NCBI RefSeq assembly: GCF_030644205.1
Contig: NZ_CP128647.1
Coordinates: 744,001-808,000, forward strand
DNA length: 64,000 nt
Origin: Mogibacterium neglectum
Lineage (GTDB): Bacteria > Bacillota > Clostridia > Peptostreptococcales > Anaerovoracaceae
Direction: 5' to 3'
Positions 37,086-45,599 of the stretch are shown here, piece after piece; position 1 is the stretch's first letter, and the number at the start of each line of letters is the position of its first letter. The position numbers and the translations under genes were made by a program. The notes under the pieces are model-generated. The model was not told the origin of the DNA. It ran no database searches and saw only the letters and a program-made list of their open reading frames with translations.

Positions 37086-38224
37086 GAATACTATATATTG
37101 GAGATAGAGCAAGAGGGGTATTTATAGAAGAAGTTTGTAAATCAAATGCTAATGATGGATGGGTATTTGATTTTATAGAAGCTTCTGGGCATTTAAAGAC
37201 ATATGAGCCTAAACTGCTTAGTAAGCTTGCTGGATATAACTATGTTGTATATGATACAGAGCCATACATTGATGATGCTGAAGATCTAGCTGCAATAATT
37301 GAGAGTATATATAAATCAAATGCTGTAACTCCTATAGTTATGGTAAATACTATAAATCCAACTAATACTATGGTTAAGGCTTGCCTTGATAGAGGTATAA
37401 AGAGCTTCATTAATCTTGGAGTAGGTTCCGTTTCCGACTTAAAGGAACAGCTAGTAAAAAACATAAGCAATTATTACGAAGCTAACGGTCGAGAAGAAGT
37501 AAACCAAGTTAAGGAAACAATAGAGGAAGAAAAAGTTAATATCTCTAGGTTTACTTCAATAGCTGTTGTGGGTACTGAACACAGGATAGGCACAACTACA
37601 CAAGCTATTCAGATTGTAAAGTTTTTAACCTCGCAAGGGTTTAGAGCTTGCTATGTTGAAATTAATGATAACAAATATACTAATCGCTACTTGTCACAGG
37701 AAAGTAAAGATCAGCTTTCATATGTTGAAAAGCTGAAGCTTATGGTTGGTGGAGAAGTAGAAGATAGCGAAAGAGGGTATTTAAGGACAGACGGTGTAGA
37801 TATGTTCTATAAGCAAGATAAACTTGCGGATCTGTTTAAGGAAGATTATGACTATTTAGTTTATGATTATGGAATGTATCGATCTGCTGGATTTAATAAA
37901 ACAGCTTTCCTTAAAGATGACATAAAGCTCATATGCACTTGTGCAAATGTTATAGAATTTGATGGAGCAATTGAAATTGCGACAAATCCATCATATAATT
38001 CTGCTAAGCTAATATGTTCATTTTCGGCACAGAAGGATAGAGAGGATGTAAAAGAGATATTTGCAGAATATAATGCGGATAACAGGCTGTATTTTACAGA
38101 CTATACACCTGATCCATATATTCTAACGAATATTACACTGTACAAGGAGCTTCTAAAAACAGAAGCTGAAGAACCTACTCCTGAAGAACCAGAAAAGAAA
38201 AGATGGAAGTTTTTTAAGAGGTGA
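37082..38224 (+). CDS. ParA/MinD-like protein with a lysine-less P-loop
   Basis: 380 aa. The N-terminal 130 residues look like a receiver-type fold (MRILYIGDRARGVFIEEV). From about 160, SIAVVGTEHRIGTTTQAIQI is followed by VKFLTSQGFRACYVEIND and YDYLVYDYGMYRS, the order of a ParA/MinD ATPase. The deviant Walker A GxxxxxGKT is replaced by GTEHRIGTT, so the essential lysine is missing. It may bind nucleotide weakly or act only as a scaffold. Coupled to the Toprim gene upstream; a small membrane protein follows. Confidence 0.6.
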   Translation: MRILYIGDRARGVFIEEVCKSNANDGWVFDFIEASGHLKTYEPKLLSKLAGYNYVVYDTEPYIDDAEDLAAIIESIYKSNAVTPIVMVNTINPTNTMVKACLDRGIKSFINLGVGSVSDLKEQLVKNISNYYEANGREEVNQVKETIEEEKVNISRFTSIAVVGTEHRIGTTTQAIQIVKFLTSQGFRACYVEINDNKYTNRYLSQESKDQLSYVEKLKLMVGGEVEDSERGYLRTDGVDMFYKQDKLADLFKEDYDYLVYDYGMYRSAGFNKTAFLKDDIKLICTCANVIEFDGAIEIATNPSYNSAKLICSFSAQKDREDVKEIFAEYNADNRLYFTDYTPDPYILTNITLYKELLKTEAEEPTPEEPEKKRWKFFKR

Positions 38225-38229
38225 TTGCA

Positions 38230-38487
38230 ATGAATGATGATTTTACAAAGAGACTAGCTATGATAAAAACCTTACTATTTTTTAGACCGATAGTTAGGTT
38301 TATATGCAAACCACTTCTAATATTATTCGGAATAGGTGTAGCAGCATGGATATTTAATATTGTGAAATTCAGAGCTGGTGCAACAATTCCAATACTGATT
38401 ATGTTTGTTGTATTAGCATCTACGTTATTAGGGTATGACACCTTAATATTCAAATTAGCTAAAGATGATATAGATGTACGTTTATAA
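38230..38487 (+). CDS. Small two-helix membrane protein of ICE-2
   Basis: 85 aa. Start chosen at 38230 because AGAGG lies nine bases upstream; an earlier GTG at 38221 overlaps the previous gene. Two to three hydrophobic stretches (FICKPLLILFGIGVAAWIFN and TIPILIMFVVLASTLLGYDT). Downstream terminator at 38498. No family recognised; probably a membrane partner of the ParA-like protein by position only. Confidence 0.5.
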   Translation: MNDDFTKRLAMIKTLLFFRPIVRFICKPLLILFGIGVAAWIFNIVKFRAGATIPILIMFVVLASTLLGYDTLIFKLAKDDIDVRL

Positions 38488-38497
38488 TAAGCGATTA

Positions 38498-38523
38498 AGA
38501 GAGCCTGCAAGCTCTCTTTTTTA
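38498..38523 (+). terminator. Terminator after the small membrane gene
   Basis: AGAGAGC (38498-38504) pairs with GCTCTCT (38511-38517), then TTTTTT. Confidence 0.85.
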
Positions 38524-38539
38524 TTTGGAGAATCAATGA

Positions 38540-38836
38540 ATGAATAAATACGCAAAGATGAAAGAAGTGGCTAACAGAGAAACAGAGTTTAGAAATGAAC
38601 AAGCAGCCCTTCATGAAAAACACAAAGACATAGATCAAAATAAAGTTATAGTAGAAAAGAGTATGGCAGTTAAGCATACCTATTCCTTTATAAAAAGTAT
38701 ATGCAGAACAATAGTAGGAGTTCTGTTTATACTACTTGCTGCAATAGGGGTAATTACACTTATTTACCCTGAACTTAGGACGGAGCTTATATCCATACTA
38801 TCAACAATTTATAATGAAATATCCAGTATGGTTTAG
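38540..38836 (+). CDS. Small membrane protein with a charged N-terminus
   Basis: 98 aa. Residues 1-45 are charged and helical (YAKMKEVANRETEFRNEQAA). One or two transmembrane helices lie at about 54-75 (TIVGVLFILLAAIGVITLIY). ATG behind TTTGGAGAATCA. It starts a new short operon with a 107-aa protein and topoisomerase III. Function unknown. Confidence 0.5.
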   Translation: MNKYAKMKEVANRETEFRNEQAALHEKHKDIDQNKVIVEKSMAVKHTYSFIKSICRTIVGVLFILLAAIGVITLIYPELRTELISILSTIYNEISSMV

Positions 38837-38849
38837 AAGGTAGGAATTA

Positions 38850-39173
38850 ATGATTAATGTAGGGAAAACTGAACTGAAGAAGTTTGTACATGAATATATT
38901 AAAGAAAATAGCAGCCTGTTAGAAAAAGAAGAAATAAAGGAAGCTATTAATAATGATACATATTCATCACAGATGGAAGCTGAACTTGATAAGCTAAAGG
39001 AAGAATTTAGCTTATATGTAGCTGATAACGATTATGAAATTATCAGCCTTAATGCAGATAATTTAGATCGCATTAAGAGAGTTGCAAAACGATATGTAGA
39101 TGTTGATCTTGAAGATGATCTTATTAATGAGTATCTTCAAGGCATTTTAGAAAGGATAAACTGTAATGAGTAG
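38850..39173 (+). CDS. Hypothetical 107-aa protein preceding topB
   Basis: Soluble, helical, acidic: LKKFVHEYIKENSSLLEKEE-like start (with TELKKFVHEYIKENSSLLEK) and LDRIKRVAKRYVDVDLEDDL. Overlaps the topoisomerase start by 8 bp, so it is translated with it; presumably a small accessory factor of ICE-2 DNA metabolism. No recognisable domain. Confidence 0.5.
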   Translation: MINVGKTELKKFVHEYIKENSSLLEKEEIKEAINNDTYSSQMEAELDKLKEEFSLYVADNDYEIISLNADNLDRIKRVAKRYVDVDLEDDLINEYLQGILERINCNE

Positions 39174-41316
39174 AAACTTAGTAATTCTTGCAGAAAAGGC
39201 AAACGCTGCGGAAGCATATGCTGAAGCTATAGGCGTTAAGAATTTACATAAGAATAGAGATGGCTTTTTAGAAGGGGAAGTAAGTTTTTCAATTGGTTCT
39301 AGAGAAGAACCAGTACATGTTGAAATTGCACATTCACAAGGTCATTGCCTAAGACTTTTAGATCCAGAAGAAATTGATGAAAATTATAAGAAATGGGATG
39401 TTGCAATGCTGCCTATTCCATTTGATGATAATAAGCTGAAAGCTATAGATGATTACAAAGAGAGAAAGCTTAATGCTATTAAGAAAGCTCTTGGAGCTGC
39501 GGATTATATCATTAATGCTGGTGATTCTGGAAGGGAAGGCGAATTAATACAGCGTTGGATATTAAAAGAAGCTGGAAAAGAAAGAAATGTATATCGTCTA
39601 TGGACTAGCAGCTTAACTATAGCAGCTATAAAAAAGGCATATGATAATCTGTTAAATGATCCGACTTCTAAAGAAATGCTTGATAACCTATATGCTTCTG
39701 GTAAAGCAAGAGCAATAATGGATAAGTATATTGGATTTAATTATTCGAGGCTTATATCTTTAACAAAGACTGCCGGTGTAACTGTAAATTATGGCAGATG
39801 CAAATCTCCATTAACTCACGCTATTATTGAGCGAGATTTAGAAATTGAGAATTTTGTTAAAAGACCATTCTCTTACATAAAGCTAAAATTAGGTAACGAG
39901 ATTACATTTAATGGGGTACTAATTTCTGATAATGGAGAAAAGCTAGAGTTCGATAATCATGTTGCAGCTGCGGAAGTTTTAGAAAAATTGCAACATGAAG
40001 CGAAGGTTATATCTGTAAAAAAGGAAAATGGTGTAGATAATCCACCTAAGCCTTTTGATATACTTACTATCCAAAAGGAAATGAGTAAGAAATATGACTA
40101 TGAAGCAGATGTTACACTTTCAATTTGCCAAGATCTTTATGATAAGCGCAAGATACTATCTTATCCAAGGACTGATTCTAGATATTTAACAGCTGATCTA
40201 AAAGAGGAACTTAAAGATACAGTAAAGGCTCTCGACTTTGGAGAATTTAAACAGTATGTATCAAGCTGTTGTGTGAGAGAGATTCCGAATAGGTATTTTA
40301 ATGATAAGAAGGTCATAGATCATCACGGACTAATCCCTGTAGTTCCACAAGGTGGAATTGAAACAAAATATGAAAAACTTAATGAAGCTGAAAAGAATGT
40401 ATATGATGCTATTATTAAGAATTTCATTTCTCTTTTTATGGAAAGCTCTAGATATGAGAAGACAGAAATAATAACTGAAGCTTCTGGTTATAAGATAAAA
40501 TCAAAGCTTAAAAACGTAACTGAGATTGGATATAAGGCACTATTTAAGGATGATGCTGTAGAAACAGATGATGTTGATATACTTTCGATAGGCAGCATCA
40601 ATGAAGGGGAGCTTATTCCAATTAATGAAAAAGAAATAGTTGATACTGAGACGAAACCTAAACAGCATTTTACAACAGCTTCACTTCTTGATTTTATGAA
40701 GATACATAACATAGGAACTGGTGCAACTAGAGACGGAATTATAAAAGAACTTACAGAGAAAAAGGGGCATAATGTTTCTAGCACTGTTAAGAAAGAAGGT
40801 AAATACTTTATATCTACAGAATTTGGACGATCCATGGATGCTGTTATACCAGATAGGTTAAAGTCTATTGAATTTTTATCTGAAGTAGATGGTAAACTGG
40901 CAGATGTAGAAAATGGCAAACTATCTTTTGATGACTTTATGGCTGATGTACAAGCAAAATTCAAAGCAGATTTAATTGAAATGGCAAGCAATACAGAAGT
41001 CTTGATTGAAAATAAAAGAGAAGAAAAAGAATTGTTTGATTGTCCTTGCTGCGGAAATAAGCTTGTAGATAAAGGTTGGGGATATGCTTGTAAAGGATGG
41101 AAAAAAGACGGATCTGGCTGCAACTTCAATTTGCCTAAAAAGATTAGCGGTAAAATTCTATCTGAGAAAGTTCTTTTGGAGCTTTTGACATATAAGACTA
41201 CAAAGAAAGAAATAAAAGGTTTTAAAAGTCAGAAGTCAGGTAAAAAATATAATGCTAGGCTGAAACTTGATATTGTAGATGGTAAATCAAAGATTTCTTA
41301 TATTTTTGATAACTAA
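39166..41316 (+). CDS. topB: Type IA topoisomerase III of ICE-2
   Basis: 716 aa, near the usual length for plasmid/ICE TopB. N-terminal Toprim with LVILAEKANAAEAYAEAIG and NAGDSGREGELIQRW. Catalytic tyrosine in ILSYPRTDSRYL (about 331), HHGLIPV (about 387) and THNIGTGATRDG-like IHNIGTGATRDGII (about 520). A C-terminal zinc ribbon has CPCCGNKL and ACKGWKKDGSGCNF (about 626-655). It relaxes or decatenates DNA during conjugative replication and is common in Gram-positive ICEs. Start overlaps the upstream gene by 8 bp. Confidence 0.9.
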   Translation: MSRNLVILAEKANAAEAYAEAIGVKNLHKNRDGFLEGEVSFSIGSREEPVHVEIAHSQGHCLRLLDPEEIDENYKKWDVAMLPIPFDDNKLKAIDDYKERKLNAIKKALGAADYIINAGDSGREGELIQRWILKEAGKERNVYRLWTSSLTIAAIKKAYDNLLNDPTSKEMLDNLYASGKARAIMDKYIGFNYSRLISLTKTAGVTVNYGRCKSPLTHAIIERDLEIENFVKRPFSYIKLKLGNEITFNGVLISDNGEKLEFDNHVAAAEVLEKLQHEAKVISVKKENGVDNPPKPFDILTIQKEMSKKYDYEADVTLSICQDLYDKRKILSYPRTDSRYLTADLKEELKDTVKALDFGEFKQYVSSCCVREIPNRYFNDKKVIDHHGLIPVVPQGGIETKYEKLNEAEKNVYDAIIKNFISLFMESSRYEKTEIITEASGYKIKSKLKNVTEIGYKALFKDDAVETDDVDILSIGSINEGELIPINEKEIVDTETKPKQHFTTASLLDFMKIHNIGTGATRDGIIKELTEKKGHNVSSTVKKEGKYFISTEFGRSMDAVIPDRLKSIEFLSEVDGKLADVENGKLSFDDFMADVQAKFKADLIEMASNTEVLIENKREEKELFDCPCCGNKLVDKGWGYACKGWKKDGSGCNFNLPKKISGKILSEKVLLELLTYKTTKKEIKGFKSQKSGKKYNARLKLDIVDGKSKISYIFDN

Positions 41317-41384
41317 CTTGTATGCTAGTTGGGGTTAAAGTATATGGGAATGAAAAATGATACTCAAGGAGGTTGAAAAATCAC

Positions 41385-42062
41385 ATGGGAAGGAAAAGGA
41401 AGATACAGGATGGCGATAAATTCGGCTACTGGACAGTTCTCTCCAAAGCAGATAAAAGGCGTTATCTGTGCCGCTGTCAGTGCGGTACAGTAAAAGCTGT
41501 TGATTATGGCAGTCTTTTATCTGGCTCGTCAAAGTCCTGCGGATGCTTGTATCGAGCTGAGCGCAGAAAAATAGACGAGAAAAGAATCGATGCGCGGTTT
41601 TTAGGGCGCAAACTTGGGCGATTAACGCCGATCAAAAGGTTGCCTGGTACACCAGATTCAGTCAGGAGCCTTAAGTATCTGTGCAGGTGCGATTGTGGCA
41701 AGGAAATCGTCATGACTGTGGAACAACTAAAAAAAGCAAGGTCGTGCGGTTGTTTGCGCAGGGAGAATTCTGCCGTGCTGATGGACAGTATCAAGGAAGC
41801 TGGTTATGATAAAATCCAAGATGCTAGGATAGACGGTACTATAACATATAGCCTCGTTCAGAAAACAAGAAGAAACAATACATCTGGGATCAAGGGTGTT
41901 AGCCGTCTGAAAAACGGCAAGTACCGAGCGTATTTGAACCTCAGAAGGACTCAAATCAACCTCGGGTATTATGACACTCTTGAAGAAGCTGCACTCGCAC
42001 GTCGTGAAGGGGAAAAGCTCTACTATAAGCCAATACTTGAGAAAGTAAAAAATAAAAATTGA
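41385..42062 (+). CDS. AP2-domain protein with two Cys-rich zinc modules
   Basis: About 225 aa. The ATG at 41385 lies 12 bases after AAGGAGG; a TTG at 41373 is also open. Two similar zinc-binding modules come first, each with CRCxCG and a later SCGCL (about 28-60 and 88-120). The C-terminal AP2/ERF DNA-binding domain (about 160-215) contains NNTSGIKGVSRLKNGKYRAY and INLGYYDTLEEAALAR. Such proteins usually accompany homing endonucleases or act as mobile-element DNA binders. Base composition is clearly richer in GC than its neighbours, pointing to separate acquisition. Confidence 0.8.
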   Translation: MGRKRKIQDGDKFGYWTVLSKADKRRYLCRCQCGTVKAVDYGSLLSGSSKSCGCLYRAERRKIDEKRIDARFLGRKLGRLTPIKRLPGTPDSVRSLKYLCRCDCGKEIVMTVEQLKKARSCGCLRRENSAVLMDSIKEAGYDKIQDARIDGTITYSLVQKTRRNNTSGIKGVSRLKNGKYRAYLNLRRTQINLGYYDTLEEAALARREGEKLYYKPILEKVKNKN

Positions 42063-42088
42063 GGGGGCAGTTAAGCCCTCTCAATTTT
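42055..42088. terminator. Bidirectional terminator after the AP2 gene
   Basis: AAAATTGAGGGG (overlapping the stop codon) pairs with CCCTCTCAATTTT with one bulge. The rest of the 237-bp gap up to 42300 is AT-rich, with an AAGAAAAGGC/GCTTTTTCTT stem at about 42250-42280 and nothing else I can name. Confidence 0.75.
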
Positions 42089-42299
42089 GCCCTCTATTTG
42101 AAGTCTTATAGAAGAATTAAATCAAATTATCATTATTTAACTATTAAGAAAAAGCATTTCTTGGCCAAACACCAGCGTTTCAAGTTCCTTGAAAACACAT
42201 GGGTTTAGCCATTATAAGATTGTCATTTTATAAATAAGTAGAGTTAAGAAAAGGCATTTTGCTTTTTCTTTTTTTATTGAAGCGAAAGGAGAGAAATAT

Positions 42300-42614
42300 A
42301 TGAATATTTCAGAAACACAGAAAGTTAAAGTTTTTAAAGTTAATGAACATGAGAAAAGAAAAAATACCATGCAAGTGCATATATCTTCCTATGAGGGAAA
42401 AGATAAAAATGATGATGCTGTATATAGCTCTTGGTTTGCTAACTTTGTTGGAACTGCATACACGAAAGCTAAAGAGGAACTTAAAGAGGGTGACTACATA
42501 CAGTTAACTAACGGTAAGATTGAAAACATTTATAGTAAGGAAAAAGGGAAAGCTTTTCTTGAAGTAATTGTTTTCGATTTTGATATTTTGCCTGAAAAGG
42601 ATGGAAGCAACTAA
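42300..42614 (+). CDS. OB-fold/SSB-like small protein of ICE-2
   Basis: 104 aa, ATG behind GAAAGGAGAGAAATAT. Alternating strands (VKVFKVNEHEKRKNTMQVHI, SWFANFVGTAYTKAKEELKE, GDYIQLTNGKIENIYSKE) suggest an OB fold like the DUF3127/SSB-related proteins. Stop and next start overlap (TAATG). Probable ssDNA binding during transfer; inference from pattern and position near oriT. Confidence 0.5.
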   Translation: MNISETQKVKVFKVNEHEKRKNTMQVHISSYEGKDKNDDAVYSSWFANFVGTAYTKAKEELKEGDYIQLTNGKIENIYSKEKGKAFLEVIVFDFDILPEKDGSN

Positions 42615-43036
42615 TGTTCTTAACCGAACAAGAGTTAAAAGATACCTTTTGGAAAAATTACAATTATTCTGGACGAGCTATAAGGTATCAATTTGAGAGC
42701 AGTATAAGAGAAGGTAATGCTGATCTGGTGACAGTAGAAATGTTCCAGAATAATGTTCAGTTTAATTCTTTTGAATTTAAACTGTCAGATATTAAGAAAG
42801 CTATAGTGCAAGCAGAACACAATTCAAAGTATGTTCACAAGTCATGGATCGTTATTCCTGAAGAAAAGAAAAAACTAATTCAAGACAAGTACACGAACAT
42901 ACTAAATGAAATTAAATATGTGGGAGTAATCACTGTAGAAGAAGGTGGTAAATGGACTATGATACACCGTCCATTTTATAGAAATAGGGTAGAACTTAAT
43001 CAGGAAATTTTGAAGCTTATGCTTCTAAAATTTTAG
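42614..43036 (+). CDS. Possible PD-(D/E)XK nuclease-like protein
   Basis: 140 aa. The arrangement NADLVTVEMF...NSFEFKLSDIKKAIVQAE...KSWIVIPEEKK fits the D...ExK core of restriction-endonuclease-like proteins followed by the helix with AxxQA. Only the motif pattern supports this; the family is unnamed. Translationally coupled to the OB-fold gene (one-base overlap), terminated at 43044. Could protect or process incoming DNA, or be an inactive relative. Confidence 0.4.
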   Translation: MFLTEQELKDTFWKNYNYSGRAIRYQFESSIREGNADLVTVEMFQNNVQFNSFEFKLSDIKKAIVQAEHNSKYVHKSWIVIPEEKKKLIQDKYTNILNEIKYVGVITVEEGGKWTMIHRPFYRNRVELNQEILKLMLLKF

Positions 43037-43043
43037 TAAAGGT

Positions 43044-43077
43044 GGGATGTTAGGGCTTAGCCCTCATCCCTTTTTTA
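43044..43077 (+). terminator. Terminator before the mobilisation region
   Basis: GGGATG..GGGC (from 43044) pairs with GCCC.CATCCC (to 43070), then TTTTTT. Confidence 0.85.
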
Positions 43078-43120
43078 TTTTTCGCTCTGCGAATAAATAA
43101 AGAGCATAAGGGAAAACTGA

Positions 43121-43154
43121 TAGCACGGAACGTGCTACGTTGGCAGTGCCAACG
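43121..43154. other. Candidate oriT of ICE-2: two adjacent perfect palindromes
   Basis: TAGCACG-GAA-CGTGCTA (43121-43137) is followed without a gap by CGTTGGCA-G-TGCCAACG (43138-43154). It lies in the non-coding leader of the mobilisation operon (two ribbon-helix-helix-like genes and the relaxase), the standard oriT location. The nick site cannot be placed. Confidence 0.6.
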
Positions 43155-43183
43155 GTTTTATATGCTTGCATAAATTCTTATAA

Positions 43184-43244
43184 ATACGGTTTATAACCGT
43201 ATGAAATTATAACGAATTTATGGCAATACGGTTTATAACCGTAT
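43184..43244. promoter_or_regulatory. Twin 19-bp operators upstream of the mobilisation operon
   Basis: ATACGGTTTATAACCGTAT occurs twice, perfectly, at 43184-43202 and 43226-43244. The 42-bp offset is close to four helical turns, so two dimers would bind the same DNA face. Probably the binding sites of one of the two small DNA-binding proteins encoded just downstream (autoregulation or relaxosome assembly; inference). Confidence 0.7.
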
Positions 43245-43282
43245 CATTTTATGCGGTAGAAATCTATATAGAGGAGACGGAA

Positions 43283-43717
43283 ATGGCAAGAAAAGAATAC
43301 AATTTACCAGAACAGACAATAGACACCATCCACGAAGTTATGAAAGAAACTGGTTTTAAATATGAGGTGGATGCAGTCATTTTCATGATAAACGAATATA
43401 ACGAATATAGAAAACGAGAGCTAGATTTGACTAAATATTCAGAAATGACCGCTGATTTAGTTACAGAAAAATTAGACAAGCATTTTACAAGACTTCGATT
43501 AGGATTAAGGACAGCTGAACAGAACTCTATAATTATGAAAGACATAACCAATACACTTTTGTTTAAGCTTTTACCATCTAAGAATGAAATGTTGATGCCG
43601 GCTGAAGGACGATTTAAACATACCGTATTAGTAGAAGCTGAAGATAATCTATCTGAAAAGATAACAAAGGCGAAACAAGAAAAAGACAATCTGAAGGCTC
43701 AGAGAGGTATTGAGTAA
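43283..43717 (+). CDS. Ribbon-helix-helix-like mobilisation/regulatory protein
   Basis: 144 aa from the ATG at 43283, chosen because GAGGAGACGG lies just upstream; a longer frame from 43220 would run through the operator. The N-terminus MARKEYNLPEQTIDTIHEVM has the RHH-like look of relaxosome proteins; the middle is helical, and the C-terminus is a coiled coil ending KQEKDNLKAQRGIE. Overlaps the next gene by one base (TAATG). Candidate binder of the twin palindromes and partner of the relaxase. Confidence 0.6.
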   Translation: MARKEYNLPEQTIDTIHEVMKETGFKYEVDAVIFMINEYNEYRKRELDLTKYSEMTADLVTEKLDKHFTRLRLGLRTAEQNSIIMKDITNTLLFKLLPSKNEMLMPAEGRFKHTVLVEAEDNLSEKITKAKQEKDNLKAQRGIE

Positions 43718-43995
43718 TGAGAAGTGAAGTATTATATGTAAGAGGGGTTTCCGAATATACAAAGACAACTCTTGAAAAGATAGCTAGGACTAAAGGAATA
43801 AGCACAAACGAGCTTGTAAATAAAATACTTGCTGATTATGTAAAAGCTCCAGAGCTTAGGAATTTAGATAATAAGTATATAGAGCTAACAGACAAGATGA
43901 TAGCCTTATATAAGGCACAGGCAGATAGATTAGCCGAAACTTTAGCCGAACAAAGCGAACTTATAAGAGAACTACTGGATAGACAAGATATTTAA
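43717..43995 (+). CDS. Second RHH-type small protein (MobC-like)
   Basis: 92 aa: strand-helix-helix start VLYVRGVSEYTKTTLEKIAR followed by TKGISTNELVNKILADYV, the classic ribbon-helix-helix pattern, then a coiled coil (QADRLAETLAEQSELIRELL). It lies 29 bp upstream of the relaxase. Likely relaxosome accessory protein or transcription regulator of the operon. Confidence 0.7.
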   Translation: MRSEVLYVRGVSEYTKTTLEKIARTKGISTNELVNKILADYVKAPELRNLDNKYIELTDKMIALYKAQADRLAETLAEQSELIRELLDRQDI

Positions 43996-44024
43996 ACCAC
44001 TTTAAAAAGAAAGAGGAAAATCCT

Positions 44025-45590
44025 ATGGTTGGAATTGTTGCAGTGACAAGATTTTGTACTTCAGGAAGTAAAGCTTTTTCTGAGTATATTAATTACATAG
44101 ATAGAGATAATGCGACCAGAAAAGACAAGATGGATCAATACAACCTATTTGAAGAATATCTAGGTTATATGGAAAACGAAGAAAAAACGGTGGTAGATGA
44201 TTATAAAAATAATACTACTGAAGAAGTCAGTGCTTTATTTACCAGAGATAAAGACCATCTTTCGCTGGATGAAAAAACAAAAATTAAAGACTTATTTAAA
44301 GCTGCACAGAACAATGAATCCAATATGTGGCAAACCGTTATATCTTTCGATAATCGTTATTTAGAACAAATTGGTGTATATAAGGACAAGATCTTAGACG
44401 AAAAGAAGCTAATAACATCTAGTAGAGCTGCCATTGATGCCATGCTACATAAAGAAGGACTAGATAACGCTGTATGGACTGCTTCTTTTCATTACAATAC
44501 AGACAATATACATATCCATATTGCAACTATTGAACCAACTCCGATGAGAGAAAAGAAAATATATCGTGAGTGGGTTAGAAATCCTGATGGAAGAATTAAA
44601 ATGCAGCGTAATCAAGATACAGGCAAGTTGGAAAAAGTTCCGTTGCTCGATGAAAATGGTAATCAGGTACTGAAAGAGCAGTATAAAGGAACTTTTAAAC
44701 AGTCAAGTATAGAAACACTAAAAAGCACAATGGTTAGTGAACTTGAAACAGACAAGGAGCAGATGATTGAAATATCCAGTATGCTCAGAGATATTATAAA
44801 AGACAAAAAAGATACCTCTTTGCTAAATAACGACAAGTTCAAAGAGCGATTAATTAACTTATACAAAGAAATAAAGGCTACAGGAACGGAAAGAAGATAC
44901 TGGAACTATAATCAGAAAACGCTACACCATTTAAAGGGCGAAATTGACGATTTAAGCGACTTTTTTATATCTTCCTACCACCAAGACGAATTCAAGCAAA
45001 TAGTGTCTGAAATCGAAGATTTACAGGCAAAATTTGCTAATACATATGGTGGCAACAACTCATATTTAGAAAACAAACTATATAATCCCAAAGATGGACT
45101 ATATCCAAGACTAGGTAACGCAATACTTAAAGAACTGCAAACATATGATAGGGCAAGATCTAACCAGCTAAAAACGGTCAGCGAAGCGATAGAAATGCTT
45201 GATAAGACAAGTTCAAAATACGATCCTAAGACTGCAATATTTAAGCTGGAGAAAGCATCTGAAATGGGAAATTCTTTTGCTCAAAATAGATTAGGGCTTA
45301 TGTATCTAAAGGGTGAGTTTGTTAAAAAGGATAAGGTGCGTGCTATGAATTACTTTAATCGATCTGCCGCTAACGGAAACAGGTTTGGTTCTATGATGTT
45401 AAGCAAGAAAGAGGTTTATAGCACTAAAGACTATGGAAGAAATTATCACGTCAGCAGATACATTGAAAGATCCACCAACAGACTAAGAAGAAACCTAGAG
45501 CAGAATTATGAATCGTGGAAAAATAAAGCTGCTTATGAGGAATTACAGCGTGATATAAGCAAGAGAACAGATGACTATGAATTATCTTAA
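44025..45590 (+). CDS. MobP-family relaxase with Sel1-like repeats (ICE-2)
   Basis: 521 aa. Candidate nicking tyrosines in FSEYINYIDRDN (about 20-25). The metal-binding motif is NTDNIHIHIATIEP (about 160-172), with the HIH of MobP2/MobP3-type relaxases. A long helical middle follows, then a Sel1-like tetratricopeptide stretch (about 405-465: ASEMGNSFAQNRLGLMYLKG, RAMNYFNRSAANGNRFGSMM), typical of this subgroup. Complete and undamaged. Its stop is only 9 bp before the IS30-like transposase gene. Confidence 0.85.
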   Translation: MVGIVAVTRFCTSGSKAFSEYINYIDRDNATRKDKMDQYNLFEEYLGYMENEEKTVVDDYKNNTTEEVSALFTRDKDHLSLDEKTKIKDLFKAAQNNESNMWQTVISFDNRYLEQIGVYKDKILDEKKLITSSRAAIDAMLHKEGLDNAVWTASFHYNTDNIHIHIATIEPTPMREKKIYREWVRNPDGRIKMQRNQDTGKLEKVPLLDENGNQVLKEQYKGTFKQSSIETLKSTMVSELETDKEQMIEISSMLRDIIKDKKDTSLLNNDKFKERLINLYKEIKATGTERRYWNYNQKTLHHLKGEIDDLSDFFISSYHQDEFKQIVSEIEDLQAKFANTYGGNNSYLENKLYNPKDGLYPRLGNAILKELQTYDRARSNQLKTVSEAIEMLDKTSSKYDPKTAIFKLEKASEMGNSFAQNRLGLMYLKGEFVKKDKVRAMNYFNRSAANGNRFGSMMLSKKEVYSTKDYGRNYHVSRYIERSTNRLRRNLEQNYESWKNKAAYEELQRDISKRTDDYELS

Positions 45591-45599
45591 AGGATTGAT

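Noticed and set aside
41335-42062. Leftward reading frames inside the AP2 gene
   Set aside because: Several long antisense frames exist, but none has an RBS or a plausible protein composition; the zinc motifs and AP2 domain settle the coding strand.
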